From an uncultured Planctomycetota bacterium (GTDB lineage Bacteria > Planctomycetota > Phycisphaerae > UBA1845 > UTPLA1), in the NCBI GenBank assembly GCA_900696465.1, contig CAADGE010000015.1, positions 1-52,661 on the forward strand: 52,661 nucleotides of DNA, given 5' to 3'. Below the pieces are notes generated by a model. That model saw only the letters and a program-made list of their open reading frames with translations, searched no databases and had not been told where the DNA came from. Positions 41,843 to 50,057 of the stretch are shown piece after piece (the first letter of the stretch is position 1; every line of letters starts with the position of its first letter). A program made the position numbers and the translations under genes.

Positions 41843-42071
41843 TTCGGTAGCTGCCAACTCATCCCGCGGCAGATTCTCGCTCACGAACAGCAGATTATCG
41901 GTTCCTGCGGGGTCGAATTTTAGCGACCTCCGGCATATGATGTATAGACTCGGCCCCCTTGGCGAGCGACTCCGCAGCGTGTCGCCCCTCCGATTCGCCT
42001 CGAGGTGTGCCGGTCAGGGTCGGATTGAGGCGGGTCAATCTGCTCCTCCGAGTACCTGTGAGGCGGGGAAA

Positions 42072-44270
42072 ATGGGCGCGACGTTTTACCGAGTAACCTT
42101 ACTCACGCTGTGGGCCTGCGCAGCGATCGTGTCGGCAACGAGCGCTGCCGCATACGCACAGGCACCAGTGCCCGACGGCGCCCGCGATCATACGAAACTC
42201 CTCCTTCGCACCGGTACGGTCGACCTTGCTTCCCGTCCATCGCTGCACCGCACAGGCGCGGCCTATGAAGCCGACACACCCTATGTCATTCATCTGGACG
42301 GCCCAATGACACCCGAGCGCCGCGCCGCGCTGGAGGCAGTCGGTGTGGTCCTGCAGCAATATCTGCCGATGCACGCCTACCTTGCGGACCTGGGAAAGGC
42401 CGACCCAGATGCCCTGGCCGCGATGGAGTTCGTCGACTGGATCGGCGCGTTTGATCCCGCTTGGAAACTCAGCCCGGACATCGGCCCGCGGACCTTCCGC
42501 GAGCCGGATCGGCAGGCACTGGAGCGCGGCGGTCGAAAGCGGCTCATCGCAGAGTACTTCACCGACGCGCCGCAATCGCGCATCCGACGTGATCTGGAAA
42601 AGCTAGGAGCAAAAGTTCGTGGTCCGTCGCGCGCCGGCGATCGGCGTCAGTGGATCGTCGAGATGGACCAGGCGCGCATCGCCGCACTCACGCAGGACAA
42701 GCGCATCCTGTTTGTGGAAGAAGCACCTGAGGCCGAACCCCGAAACGCCAGCAGTTCGTGGATCATCCAGAGCAACACGTCGAACTACCGTCCCCTCTGG
42801 GACGCGGGTCTCCTCGGCCAGGGACAGATCATCGGCATCATCGACTGGGACATGCGTGCAGATCATTGTGCTTTCGAGGATCCGGATGGCCATCCGATCG
42901 GCCCGCTTCACCGCAAGATACTTGCCTATTACGGCATGGGCATCAACCCCGGGTTCGGCTATCACGGTACCCACGTCGCCGGTGTAGTCGCTGCCGATGA
43001 GCTGGCCAACACCAACCCCGAACTCAAAGGCATGGCCTACAAGTCGAAGATCGTCTTCCAGCATTACAACGGCGTCCTTGAAGGAGGCACGCTCAACGTC
43101 TTCAATCGGCTCACCATCGCCCACGATGACGGTGCCCGTGTGCATAACAACAGCTGGGGCAACAACGACTTCTTCTACAACGCCTGGGCTCGTGACATCG
43201 ATCTGTTTACTCACACAAATGAAGAGGACCTTGTCCTCGTCGCCGTTATCAACGGCGGCCAGGTCCGCGCACCGGAAAATGCCAAGAACTGCCTCGCGGT
43301 TTCCGGCTCTCGCGACGCGCCCAATCAGCACCAGCATTGCGTGGGTGGCTCTGGGCCCACGGCCGACGGCCGTCAGAAACCCGAGGTCCTCGGCGTCGCA
43401 TGTGGTTCGCGTTCCGCGGATGTCAACAACATCTGCGGGAACAGTGACACGGGTTTTGGCGGCGGCACTTCGTACGCTACGCCCGGCGTCTCAGGGATGG
43501 CCATTCTCATGCGGCAGTATTTCATGGAGGGCTTCTTCCCGACCGGCGCCGCCAACCCCTTGCACGTCTTCATACCGAGTGGCGCGCTCCTCAAGGCCCT
43601 GATTGTCAACAGCGCGGTCGATATGTCAGGTGTCGCTGGCTATTTTACGGCCACCGAAGGTTGGGGACGCATCCTCACGTATGACACGCTCTACTTCGCA
43701 GGCGACGTCCGCCGTCTGCTCCTGGAAGACATCCGTCACGCCGATGGCTTGTCGACCGGTCAAACCGAATCTTATTACGTCTCCGTCGGCCCCGGCGCGA
43801 CGCCGCTCAAGATCACGCTCAACTGGACCGATGCCCCCGCCGCCGTCATGGCCGCTTTCACACCGATCAACAATCTCGATCTGGTTGTCACCTCGCCGAC
43901 GGCTGTTGTCTACAAGGGCAACGTCTTCAGCGGCACACAGTCTACCACCGGCGGCGCCGCGGACGCGGTCAACAATCTGGAGCAGGTCCATCGCACAACG
44001 CCGGCATCGGGAATCTGGCGCATCGACGTAAACGCCACAGCCGTGAATGTCGGCACGCAAGGGTACGCACTCGTCGTCACCGGCGATGTCGACTGTCTCC
44101 GAGGCGACGTCAACGGCGACGGCATCGTCAACGGCGAAGACATCGGCCCGTTTGTGCGGGTCATCCTCGAAGGCGGCACCTTCTTCCAGCGATGCACCGC
44201 CGACATGAACATCTCAGGCGAGGCCGACGTACTGGACGTGGACGGCTTCGTGGCCGCATTGCTGAACTGA
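42072..44270 (+). CDS. Secreted S8 serine peptidase with C-terminal type I dockerin-like repeats
   Basis: A 732-residue exported subtilase. The ATG at 42072 starts a signal peptide (VTLLTLWACAAIVSATSAAAYA); the open region back to 41733 is not coding-like. Triad: D258 in IIGIIDWDMR, H301 in GTHVAGVV and S467 in GGTSYATPG. The oxyanion Asn is in VAVINGG, where most family members have AAGN. The N-terminal 230 residues look like an inhibitor-type propeptide (HTGAAYEADTPYVIHLDGPMTPERRAALEA-like). The C-terminus has two calcium-loop repeats, GDVNGDGIVNGEDIGPFVRVI and ADMNISGEADVLDVDGFVAAL, typical of dockerins. A scaffold partner is not in the window. Confidence 0.88.
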   Translation: MGATFYRVTLLTLWACAAIVSATSAAAYAQAPVPDGARDHTKLLLRTGTVDLASRPSLHRTGAAYEADTPYVIHLDGPMTPERRAALEAVGVVLQQYLPMHAYLADLGKADPDALAAMEFVDWIGAFDPAWKLSPDIGPRTFREPDRQALERGGRKRLIAEYFTDAPQSRIRRDLEKLGAKVRGPSRAGDRRQWIVEMDQARIAALTQDKRILFVEEAPEAEPRNASSSWIIQSNTSNYRPLWDAGLLGQGQIIGIIDWDMRADHCAFEDPDGHPIGPLHRKILAYYGMGINPGFGYHGTHVAGVVAADELANTNPELKGMAYKSKIVFQHYNGVLEGGTLNVFNRLTIAHDDGARVHNNSWGNNDFFYNAWARDIDLFTHTNEEDLVLVAVINGGQVRAPENAKNCLAVSGSRDAPNQHQHCVGGSGPTADGRQKPEVLGVACGSRSADVNNICGNSDTGFGGGTSYATPGVSGMAILMRQYFMEGFFPTGAANPLHVFIPSGALLKALIVNSAVDMSGVAGYFTATEGWGRILTYDTLYFAGDVRRLLLEDIRHADGLSTGQTESYYVSVGPGATPLKITLNWTDAPAAVMAAFTPINNLDLVVTSPTAVVYKGNVFSGTQSTTGGAADAVNNLEQVHRTTPASGIWRIDVNATAVNVGTQGYALVVTGDVDCLRGDVNGDGIVNGEDIGPFVRVILEGGTFFQRCTADMNISGEADVLDVDGFVAALLN

Positions 44271-44349
44271 TGCGTCACGAAGCGCACGCTACACGGCGAA
44301 CAACATCCGACCAGGCCGTACCGGGGGAGGCAGGAGTGAATAATCGGTG

Positions 44350-45993
44350 ATGCTTGGTTCACAAACGCTTCAGAGTGCGGCACGATCACGAGAAGAAAAC
44401 TTCGACGACGCCCCGATACAAGCTGCACGAAGTCCGATTCCTCGCGACGCCTGCCTGAAAGCGACCGCAATCCTCACGATCGTATTCGTGTATCTGGTTC
44501 CCGCGCCGTCGAAGGCGGAGATTCTTGAATCCCAGGTTCTCGTCGTCTACAACTCCGCCGCCGCCGGTGCCACCGACCTCAAGGATGCCTACCTGGCCGC
44601 GCACCCCGGCATCCCTGCCGCCAACGTTCTCGACTTGAACAGCGCGACGCTTGACCGGGCAGAAGTCACGCACGCCCAGTTCGCCACGCTGATCAGAAAC
44701 CCCATTCGAAATTATCTGTTGAGCATGGCGGGCCCCGCGCCGCAGCAGATCGTCTCAATCGTCCTGATCCGTCCCTTTCCGCATCGCGTGCTCGATATGA
44801 ACCAGTCGACCGTCGGAGATTTCCCGAGCAATGCCGGACCGCGCTTCAACGCCGGAAATGCCAATTACGCCTCAGTCGATTCCGAATTGGTTCTCCTCTG
44901 GCACGATCTCAACACCGGCGAAGCCGACGGCACGATGGACTCACTGGCGGACAACATCATCGACAATCCCTACCACACCAGCGCCGCTCCGATCGAGTCC
45001 TTCTCCCGTGCGAATATCACCACCCCCAAGAGCTACACCAATCGCGGGAACGTCGCGTGGGTCCTCGGTGGAAACGGCGCGACGCAACTCACGCCCGGAG
45101 ACATGTACCTCGTCACTCGTATCGATGGTCCTACGCAGGACGACGCTATCGCCGGACTGCATCGCGCACAGAACCTGCGCATCAACAAGGCCCTCGTCCG
45201 CATCATCCTCGATGAATACAACACCAGCTCCGGACAGGACCTCGACAATCACCGCCTCTTCGCCATCAACTGTCCCTTCTTCGCCGGCAACGATTACGAG
45301 GAAACAGCAGCTCTGCTGATTGCCGACGGTTGGAATGTCCGCTACGACAACACCGCGGACTTCATCGAGGCCCACGAAGAACCCAACCCGATCATTGCCT
45401 ATGCCTCGTATGGAGAGAACCACAGTCAGAACGGCCTGGGGCAGAATCCCCCCGGTAACGGAACCTATATGATCGGCTTCGATTACCCGCCCGGCGCGAT
45501 CTTCAACACCATCGAATCTTTTAATGCCCGCGCCTTCAACGGTCTCGACACACGCTTCAACCAGGGACAGGTGGCCGCCTTCATCAGCGCCGGCGGCACC
45601 TTCGGCGTCGGCCATGTCTGGGAACCATTCTCCTTTTCGATTCCCGACAACGAGTTTCTCTTTGTCAATTTCCTCGTCAACGGATTGTCCTGGGGGGAAG
45701 CTGCCTACACGTCGCTTCCCGGTCTGAGCTGGCAATATCTGGTGGTCGGCGATCCGCTGGCCCGGGCGACGATCGTGAATGACCCCGGATTACCGAAGGG
45801 TGATCTCAACGGCGACGGCAGCGCGGATGGTCTCGACATCGCCGTATTCATCGACCTCGTGCTGAACGGCGTGACGGGCTACCACACTGCGTATCCCGCA
45901 CTCGACCCCATCGCCCGCGGCGACTTTACAGGCGACTATCGCGTCGATCTCGACGATCTGCCCGGCTTTCTCAATACCCTTCTCGCTCCCTGA
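44350..45993 (+). CDS. TIGR03790-like secreted protein with dockerin-like C-terminus
   Basis: A 547-residue exported protein. The ATG at 44350 is preferred over the GTG one codon before it; GGAGG/AGGAG lies somewhat far upstream. A hydrophobic signal (ATAILTIVFVYLVPAPSKAE) sits unusually far in, about residues 40-58, so a later start is possible. The opening of the mature part, ESQVLVVYNSAAAGATDLKDAYLAAHPGIPAANVLDL, matches the style of TIGR03790 proteins of unknown function. The C-terminus carries dockerin-like GDLNGDGSADGLDIAVFIDLVL and GDFTGDYRVDLDDLPGFLNTLL. It follows the dockerin subtilase by 79 nt on the same strand and is probably exported with it. Confidence 0.65.
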   Translation: MLGSQTLQSAARSREENFDDAPIQAARSPIPRDACLKATAILTIVFVYLVPAPSKAEILESQVLVVYNSAAAGATDLKDAYLAAHPGIPAANVLDLNSATLDRAEVTHAQFATLIRNPIRNYLLSMAGPAPQQIVSIVLIRPFPHRVLDMNQSTVGDFPSNAGPRFNAGNANYASVDSELVLLWHDLNTGEADGTMDSLADNIIDNPYHTSAAPIESFSRANITTPKSYTNRGNVAWVLGGNGATQLTPGDMYLVTRIDGPTQDDAIAGLHRAQNLRINKALVRIILDEYNTSSGQDLDNHRLFAINCPFFAGNDYEETAALLIADGWNVRYDNTADFIEAHEEPNPIIAYASYGENHSQNGLGQNPPGNGTYMIGFDYPPGAIFNTIESFNARAFNGLDTRFNQGQVAAFISAGGTFGVGHVWEPFSFSIPDNEFLFVNFLVNGLSWGEAAYTSLPGLSWQYLVVGDPLARATIVNDPGLPKGDLNGDGSADGLDIAVFIDLVLNGVTGYHTAYPALDPIARGDFTGDYRVDLDDLPGFLNTLLAP

Positions 45994-46093
45994 GTGCTGC
46001 CGATAGGAGCGGGTTGAGTTGTACGCCGTCTGTCGGTTAAAGTGCCCGCCGGCGCGGTCACAGGTTACTGCCGCGCGTAACCAGCGAGGCATC

Positions 46094-46669
46094 ATGGCGA
46101 TACAATTCTTCTGCGCGGCATGCAAGCAGCCCATCGAAGTTGACGACGAATTCGCGAACCAGGCCGTGACCTGTCCTTATTGCCGCAAGGTCGTGACCGC
46201 ACCGCCGTTATCTGACCTCTCGGTTACCCGGCAGGCCGCCGAAGCTCGCGAACCGGGCGCCCCTGGCCCCGATTCGGACATGCCGCCGTTTACGCCGGTA
46301 CTGAGCAACAACTGGGGCTGGGTGGCCCTCGGCTGCCTGACCGGCGTACTGGTTATCCTTGCCATCTTCTGCGGTACGGCCCTGTCCATCATTCGTGAAT
46401 TGCCCAAAGACATGCCGCCGGAGCAGATGCAGAAGGCCATGGCCGACGAGATGCAGGCCCGCAGCGGCCTTCAGTACCTGAGCTACGCCATGCTGGCACT
46501 CCTGCTCGTCGGAAATGCCGCGGCGCTCTATTGTCTTGCGAAGAAGAAAGTTCCTCGCTGGCCGGCGATTGCGACCCTGGTCGTTCTGGTGCCCGTGATG
46601 CTCTGTTTCTGTTTCTCGATCGTCATGCAGGTCTCTCAGGCCCTCTCGCAGGGCGCGCCGCCGGGTTGA
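46094..46669 (+). CDS. Zinc-ribbon membrane protein of unknown function
   Basis: A 191-residue protein beginning MAIQFFCAACKQPIEVDDEFANQAVTCPYCRKVV, a two-knuckle (CAAC/CPYC) zinc ribbon common at the N-terminus of planctomycete membrane proteins. A Pro-rich linker and three transmembrane helices follow (about 76-98, 130-152, 157-180). The ATG at 46094 follows GAGGCATC. The end SQALSQGAPPG is flexible. Role unknown. Confidence 0.7.
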   Translation: MAIQFFCAACKQPIEVDDEFANQAVTCPYCRKVVTAPPLSDLSVTRQAAEAREPGAPGPDSDMPPFTPVLSNNWGWVALGCLTGVLVILAIFCGTALSIIRELPKDMPPEQMQKAMADEMQARSGLQYLSYAMLALLLVGNAAALYCLAKKKVPRWPAIATLVVLVPVMLCFCFSIVMQVSQALSQGAPPG

Positions 46670-47010
46670 GGCGCGTGACAGCGATCGTTCGACGAAGCCA
46701 CCATGCCGCGAGTGTCCGGTAATGGTGGCGGTCGGACGGAACCACGTTCTGCATTTCCCATGTTGCCGCCTGTCGACTTTTCACGCGACAGTCCGGCTAC
46801 TTTTAGCGGACGCTTGCTTGATGACCTGAGATCACCGCACTGCACAAAGCGCGAGGAGATTTTTTTGCGAGTCGGATTGCCACCGAATTCGTTGACACAC
46901 GCTGCGCGGGCTGGTAACTTCGAGGAGTAAGTCAGAACGAGGCAGCACCGGCGCGGTCGCGGGGGGATGGGCTCGCCGTTCGCAGGGGCCGAATCAGGAG
47001 CGAGGTTTGC
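46670..47010. other. 341-nt intergenic region
   Basis: Contains a good promoter for the next gene (46892-46920) and a run of seven T at 46860-46866. A 75-codon plus-strand frame (46703-46930) has no ribosome site, runs through the promoter, and is not supported as a gene. Confidence 0.5.
46892..46920 (+). promoter_or_regulatory. Putative sigma-70 promoter for the DUF2203 gene
   Basis: Perfect -35 TTGACA (46892-46897) and -10 TAACTT (46915-46920) separated by 17 nt. The leader would be about 85 nt. Confidence 0.5.
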
Positions 47011-47472
47011 ATGGAAGTCTACGAAGCACCCAAGTCACAGTCCCGCCCCGTACGAAATCGACGGCGAAAGCTTTTCACCCTGGAACACGCCAATCGTACG
47101 CTTCCGCTCGTGCGCCGAATCGTGGCCGACATGGTCAAGCAGTACAAGCGCGTCTGCATCCTTGAAGAGCGCTGCCACATTCGACGGCCCTCCGTCAGTC
47201 AGGAAGCGCACCAGAAGGTCCGCCTCCAGTATGATGCCGAGCTTGAAAAGCTCCGCGGCCTCTACGAAGAACTCTCCGCCATCGGTTGTGAGCTCAAGGA
47301 TTGGCGCCTCGGGCTTATCGACTTTCCCGCCATGCGCGATGGGAGAGAAATCGAACTCTGCTGGCGCCTCGGCGAGTCAGACATCGCATTCTGGCACGAA
47401 ATCGGCGCCGGATACGCCGCCAGGCAGCCAATCGGCGAAGCACTGGCCGCGGAACCGGCGCATCAGGCCTGA
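47011..47472 (+). CDS. DUF2203 family protein
   Basis: A 153-residue cytoplasmic protein of unknown function. The core is typical of DUF2203: KLFTLEHANRTLPLVRRIVADMV, a central coiled-coil (EAHQKVRLQYDAELEKLRGLYEELSAIGCELKDWRLGLIDFPA), and REIELCWRLGESDIAFWHEIGAGYAARQP. GAGGTTTGC precedes the ATG. An intrinsic terminator follows 86 nt after its stop. Confidence 0.88.
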   Translation: MEVYEAPKSQSRPVRNRRRKLFTLEHANRTLPLVRRIVADMVKQYKRVCILEERCHIRRPSVSQEAHQKVRLQYDAELEKLRGLYEELSAIGCELKDWRLGLIDFPAMRDGREIELCWRLGESDIAFWHEIGAGYAARQPIGEALAAEPAHQA

Positions 47473-47558
47473 TGGTTGCCGATGCGGCTGCCGGCGCGGT
47501 CGCCCGTCGGTTTTCCCCGGTACGCACCGAGGAATTGACCATCCTGTTGCATTCTGTT

Positions 47559-47590
47559 AAGCCCTCGGTCATCTCGTCCGAGGGCTTTTT
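47559..47590 (+). terminator. Rho-independent terminator (or attenuator) between DUF2203 and dprA
   Basis: AAGCCCTCGG (47559-47568) pairs with CCGAGGGCTT (47578-47587), loop of 9 nt, followed by TTT. It ends only 18 nt before the dprA start codon. Confidence 0.85.
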
Positions 47591-47608
47591 CGTTTGTGCG
47601 AGGGCCAG

Positions 47609-48787
47609 ATGGCGACCGAGCGGGCAGTCGAGTCAGCAGTCATCAGCGAAATCGGCAGGAAGTACCTCCGGCTCACGCTCTGTCCGGATGTCGGTCCGAT
47701 CCGGCTTGCGAATCTGTTACGAGAACTCGGAGGCATCGATGAGGTCCTCGGTGCTTCCGTCGCGAGACTGCAATCCGTCGAACGCGTCGGCCCGAAAGTC
47801 GCCGAGGGGATCGCCCGCACGCGCGACAAGGCCGATGTGGACGGCGAAGTCGCGCTTGCAGAAAAGCACGACGCGCGAATTGTCTGTCTGGCCGACGAAC
47901 AATACCCGCTCGCGCTTTCGCGGATCAACGATCCGCCGCCCTGCCTTTACATCCGCGGCATGTTGGTGCGTCAGGACATTGCTGCGCTTGCAATCGTCGG
48001 CTCGAGGGCCTGCACGCATTACGGCGCCGAACAGGCGGAGCGGTTCGGCGCGCTGATCGCCGGAACCGGCCTGACGGTCGTCTCCGGCATGGCTCGCGGC
48101 ATCGACAGCGCCGCCCACCGCGGAGCACTCGCTGCAGGCGGGAGAACGCTCGCGGTCCTGGGTTGTGGACTTTGTTACCACTATCCGCCCGATTCCGTAG
48201 AACTGGCCGCGCGCATCGTGGAGCGCGGTGCCATCCTCAGCGAGCTGCCCATGCGCACCGCGCCTGATGCCAAGAATTTCCCGCCGCGTAACCGCATCAT
48301 CATCGGATTGTCGATGGGCGTACTCGTCGTTGAGGCCGCGCGGCGAAGCGGCGCGCTCATCACGGCACGGCTCGCCGTCGAGTACGGCCGGGAGGTCTTC
48401 GCCCTGGCCGGCCGCGTGGACACGCCGCAGGCCGAGGGTTGCCTCGAACTGATCAAACAGGGCAGTGCCAAGCTGGTGACGCGACTGGAAGACATCCTCG
48501 CGGAATTCGGTGAGGCCGGCGCAGCCCTGCAGGATGCGGCTCGACCCAGCCACCCGGCGGAGCGATCAGTCGAATCGTCGTCACTGCCGCCGGTCGCGCT
48601 GGATGCACCGGAGAACAGGATCGTTACCGCGCTGGATCGGGACGCCCTCGGCATTGATGCGCTATGCGAACGGACCGGCCTCCCGCCCGCGCGTGTTGCC
48701 GTGGCGCTGACCGGCCTTCAGTTAAAGGGCTTGGTCCGCCGACTTGCCGGCGAGACCTACGAGCGCACCGGTAAACGAGCGAGCTGA
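47609..48787 (+). CDS. dprA: DNA-processing protein DprA
   Basis: DprA loads RecA on incoming single-stranded DNA during natural transformation. Its 392 residues comprise an N-terminal HhH/SAM-like region (LTLCPDVGPIRLANLLRELGG), a Rossmann-fold core (AIVGSRACTHYGAEQAERFGALIA; VSGMARGIDSAAHRGALAAGGRTLAVLGCG; NFPPRNRIIIGLSMGVLVVEAARRSGALITA; GRVDTPQAEGCLELIKQGA-like) and a C-terminal winged-helix DML1-type domain (about 325-385). The ATG at 47609 follows GAGGGCCAG; a GTG 15 nt upstream is possible. The gene begins right after a terminator hairpin. A short hairpin GAAGCG/CGCTTC (48786-48800) overlaps its stop. Confidence 0.95.
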   Translation: MATERAVESAVISEIGRKYLRLTLCPDVGPIRLANLLRELGGIDEVLGASVARLQSVERVGPKVAEGIARTRDKADVDGEVALAEKHDARIVCLADEQYPLALSRINDPPPCLYIRGMLVRQDIAALAIVGSRACTHYGAEQAERFGALIAGTGLTVVSGMARGIDSAAHRGALAAGGRTLAVLGCGLCYHYPPDSVELAARIVERGAILSELPMRTAPDAKNFPPRNRIIIGLSMGVLVVEAARRSGALITARLAVEYGREVFALAGRVDTPQAEGCLELIKQGSAKLVTRLEDILAEFGEAGAALQDAARPSHPAERSVESSSLPPVALDAPENRIVTALDRDALGIDALCERTGLPPARVAVALTGLQLKGLVRRLAGETYERTGKRAS

Positions 48788-48908
48788 AGCGCATCGCTTC
48801 GACCCTGACTGATGGCGATGCGACATGTGCTCAGCCCGGCTTATGGGCCACCTTCGTCCGCGAATGTCCGATTGCCACCAATCGCCGCTGAAACCGACCC
48901 GCCCCGTC

Positions 48909-48938
48909 TTGAACACGACCGCTTGTTGGCGATAAGAT
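48909..48938 (+). promoter_or_regulatory. Putative promoter for the prepilin-like gene
   Basis: TTGAAC (48909-48914) and TAAGAT (48933-48938) separated by 18 nt, in the 257-nt gap after dprA. The leader would be about 100 nt. Confidence 0.35.
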
Positions 48939-49044
48939 AAGCAGGTCTGCGGATGTTCATGCGAGCCAGAGCGTCCGAACACTTGGCAGCACGGTATCAC
49001 ATTCAGCGGTCGATGGACCGCAACGATCTCGTCGGACACGCTCC

Positions 49045-49971
49045 ATGACCAGTCGCGCACGCCCTCCCCGGTCTGCATTCACGCTCATCGAGCTGCTGGT
49101 AGTCATTTCCATCATCTCGCTGCTGATTGCGCTGCTGCTGCCGGCGCTCTCCTCGGCGCGGCAGACCAGCATCGGCCATGTCTGCCTGGCCAACCTGCGT
49201 ACCCTCGGTCAGGGGCTCACCATGTACTCCACCGACCACCGCGATCAGCTTGTCCCCGGTCGTCTGCCGCGTGTGGACAACGAAAACTGGCGGGCACTCG
49301 TCTACGGCGGCTGGAAATATCGACCGACCTTCCTGACCATGATGGGTACGAATGTGGGCATCCAGCCCTTCGACGAACCGATCGCCAATCGATTCGACCT
49401 GGATCGCTTCGGCCAGCGAGGTGAGCGCCAGGACTATGCCAGCAAAGTCTATGTCTGCCCCGCCGTGAGCGATTGGACCGACGAGCGCAACGGCAGCTAC
49501 GGCTACAACTATCAATTTCTCGGTAACTCCCGCTTGAGTGATCCGTCCGACATTTCCTCGTTCAAGAACTGGCCGGTTTCCGTCACCCGCATACGAGACA
49601 CCTCGCGCACCGTCGCCGTGGCGGATTGCATGGGCACGGCGGCGAGCTTCGCCCCTGATCAGCGATGGCCCTACGAAAATAACGCCGAAGACGGTCGTCG
49701 TTATGGCAACGAGGGCTTCAACCTCGATCCACCACGCATCGATCGCGCCCGGGGAGAGGCCGCCAAGTTTCCCGATCGTCGCAGCGCCGCCGATCCCCGG
49801 CATCTCGGCCGTATTGCCACGCTCTGGGTAGATACTCACGCTGACTTCCAGACGACCAAGTCCCTCGGTTATCAGCTCAACGACGACGGCAGCTTCGCCT
49901 GGGAGGGCAACAATGCGCTCTGGTCGGGCAGCGGCCGCGACGTACCATGGACTCCGGACTACGGTCTCTAA
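49045..49971 (+). CDS. Prepilin-type (pseudopilin) protein, planctomycete H-X-DG type
   Basis: A 308-residue protein with a type IV pilin-like leader: RPPRSAFTLIELLVVISIISLLIALLLPAL. Cleavage would fall before F12, with Glu at +5 (E16) as required; the -1 residue is Ala rather than the common Gly. The exported part has family-typical SARQTSIGHVCLANLRTLGQGLTMYSTDHRDQLVPG and a late LWVDTHADFQTTKSLGY in place of the H-x9-DG motif. Planctomycetes carry dozens of such secretion/surface proteins. No pilus or type II secretion genes are next to it. Confidence 0.85.
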   Translation: MTSRARPPRSAFTLIELLVVISIISLLIALLLPALSSARQTSIGHVCLANLRTLGQGLTMYSTDHRDQLVPGRLPRVDNENWRALVYGGWKYRPTFLTMMGTNVGIQPFDEPIANRFDLDRFGQRGERQDYASKVYVCPAVSDWTDERNGSYGYNYQFLGNSRLSDPSDISSFKNWPVSVTRIRDTSRTVAVADCMGTAASFAPDQRWPYENNAEDGRRYGNEGFNLDPPRIDRARGEAAKFPDRRSAADPRHLGRIATLWVDTHADFQTTKSLGYQLNDDGSFAWEGNNALWSGSGRDVPWTPDYGL

Positions 49972-50057
49972 GCCCGCGCTGCCCGCACGTCTCTGCTACA
50001 TACCTCGACTGATCTCCTCGATACGCGAAGCCCGTCGCATCGGCTATCCTTTCCCGG

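Noticed and set aside
46703-46930. A 75-codon plus-strand frame before DUF2203
   Set aside because: No ribosome site, and it runs through the best promoter in the gap.
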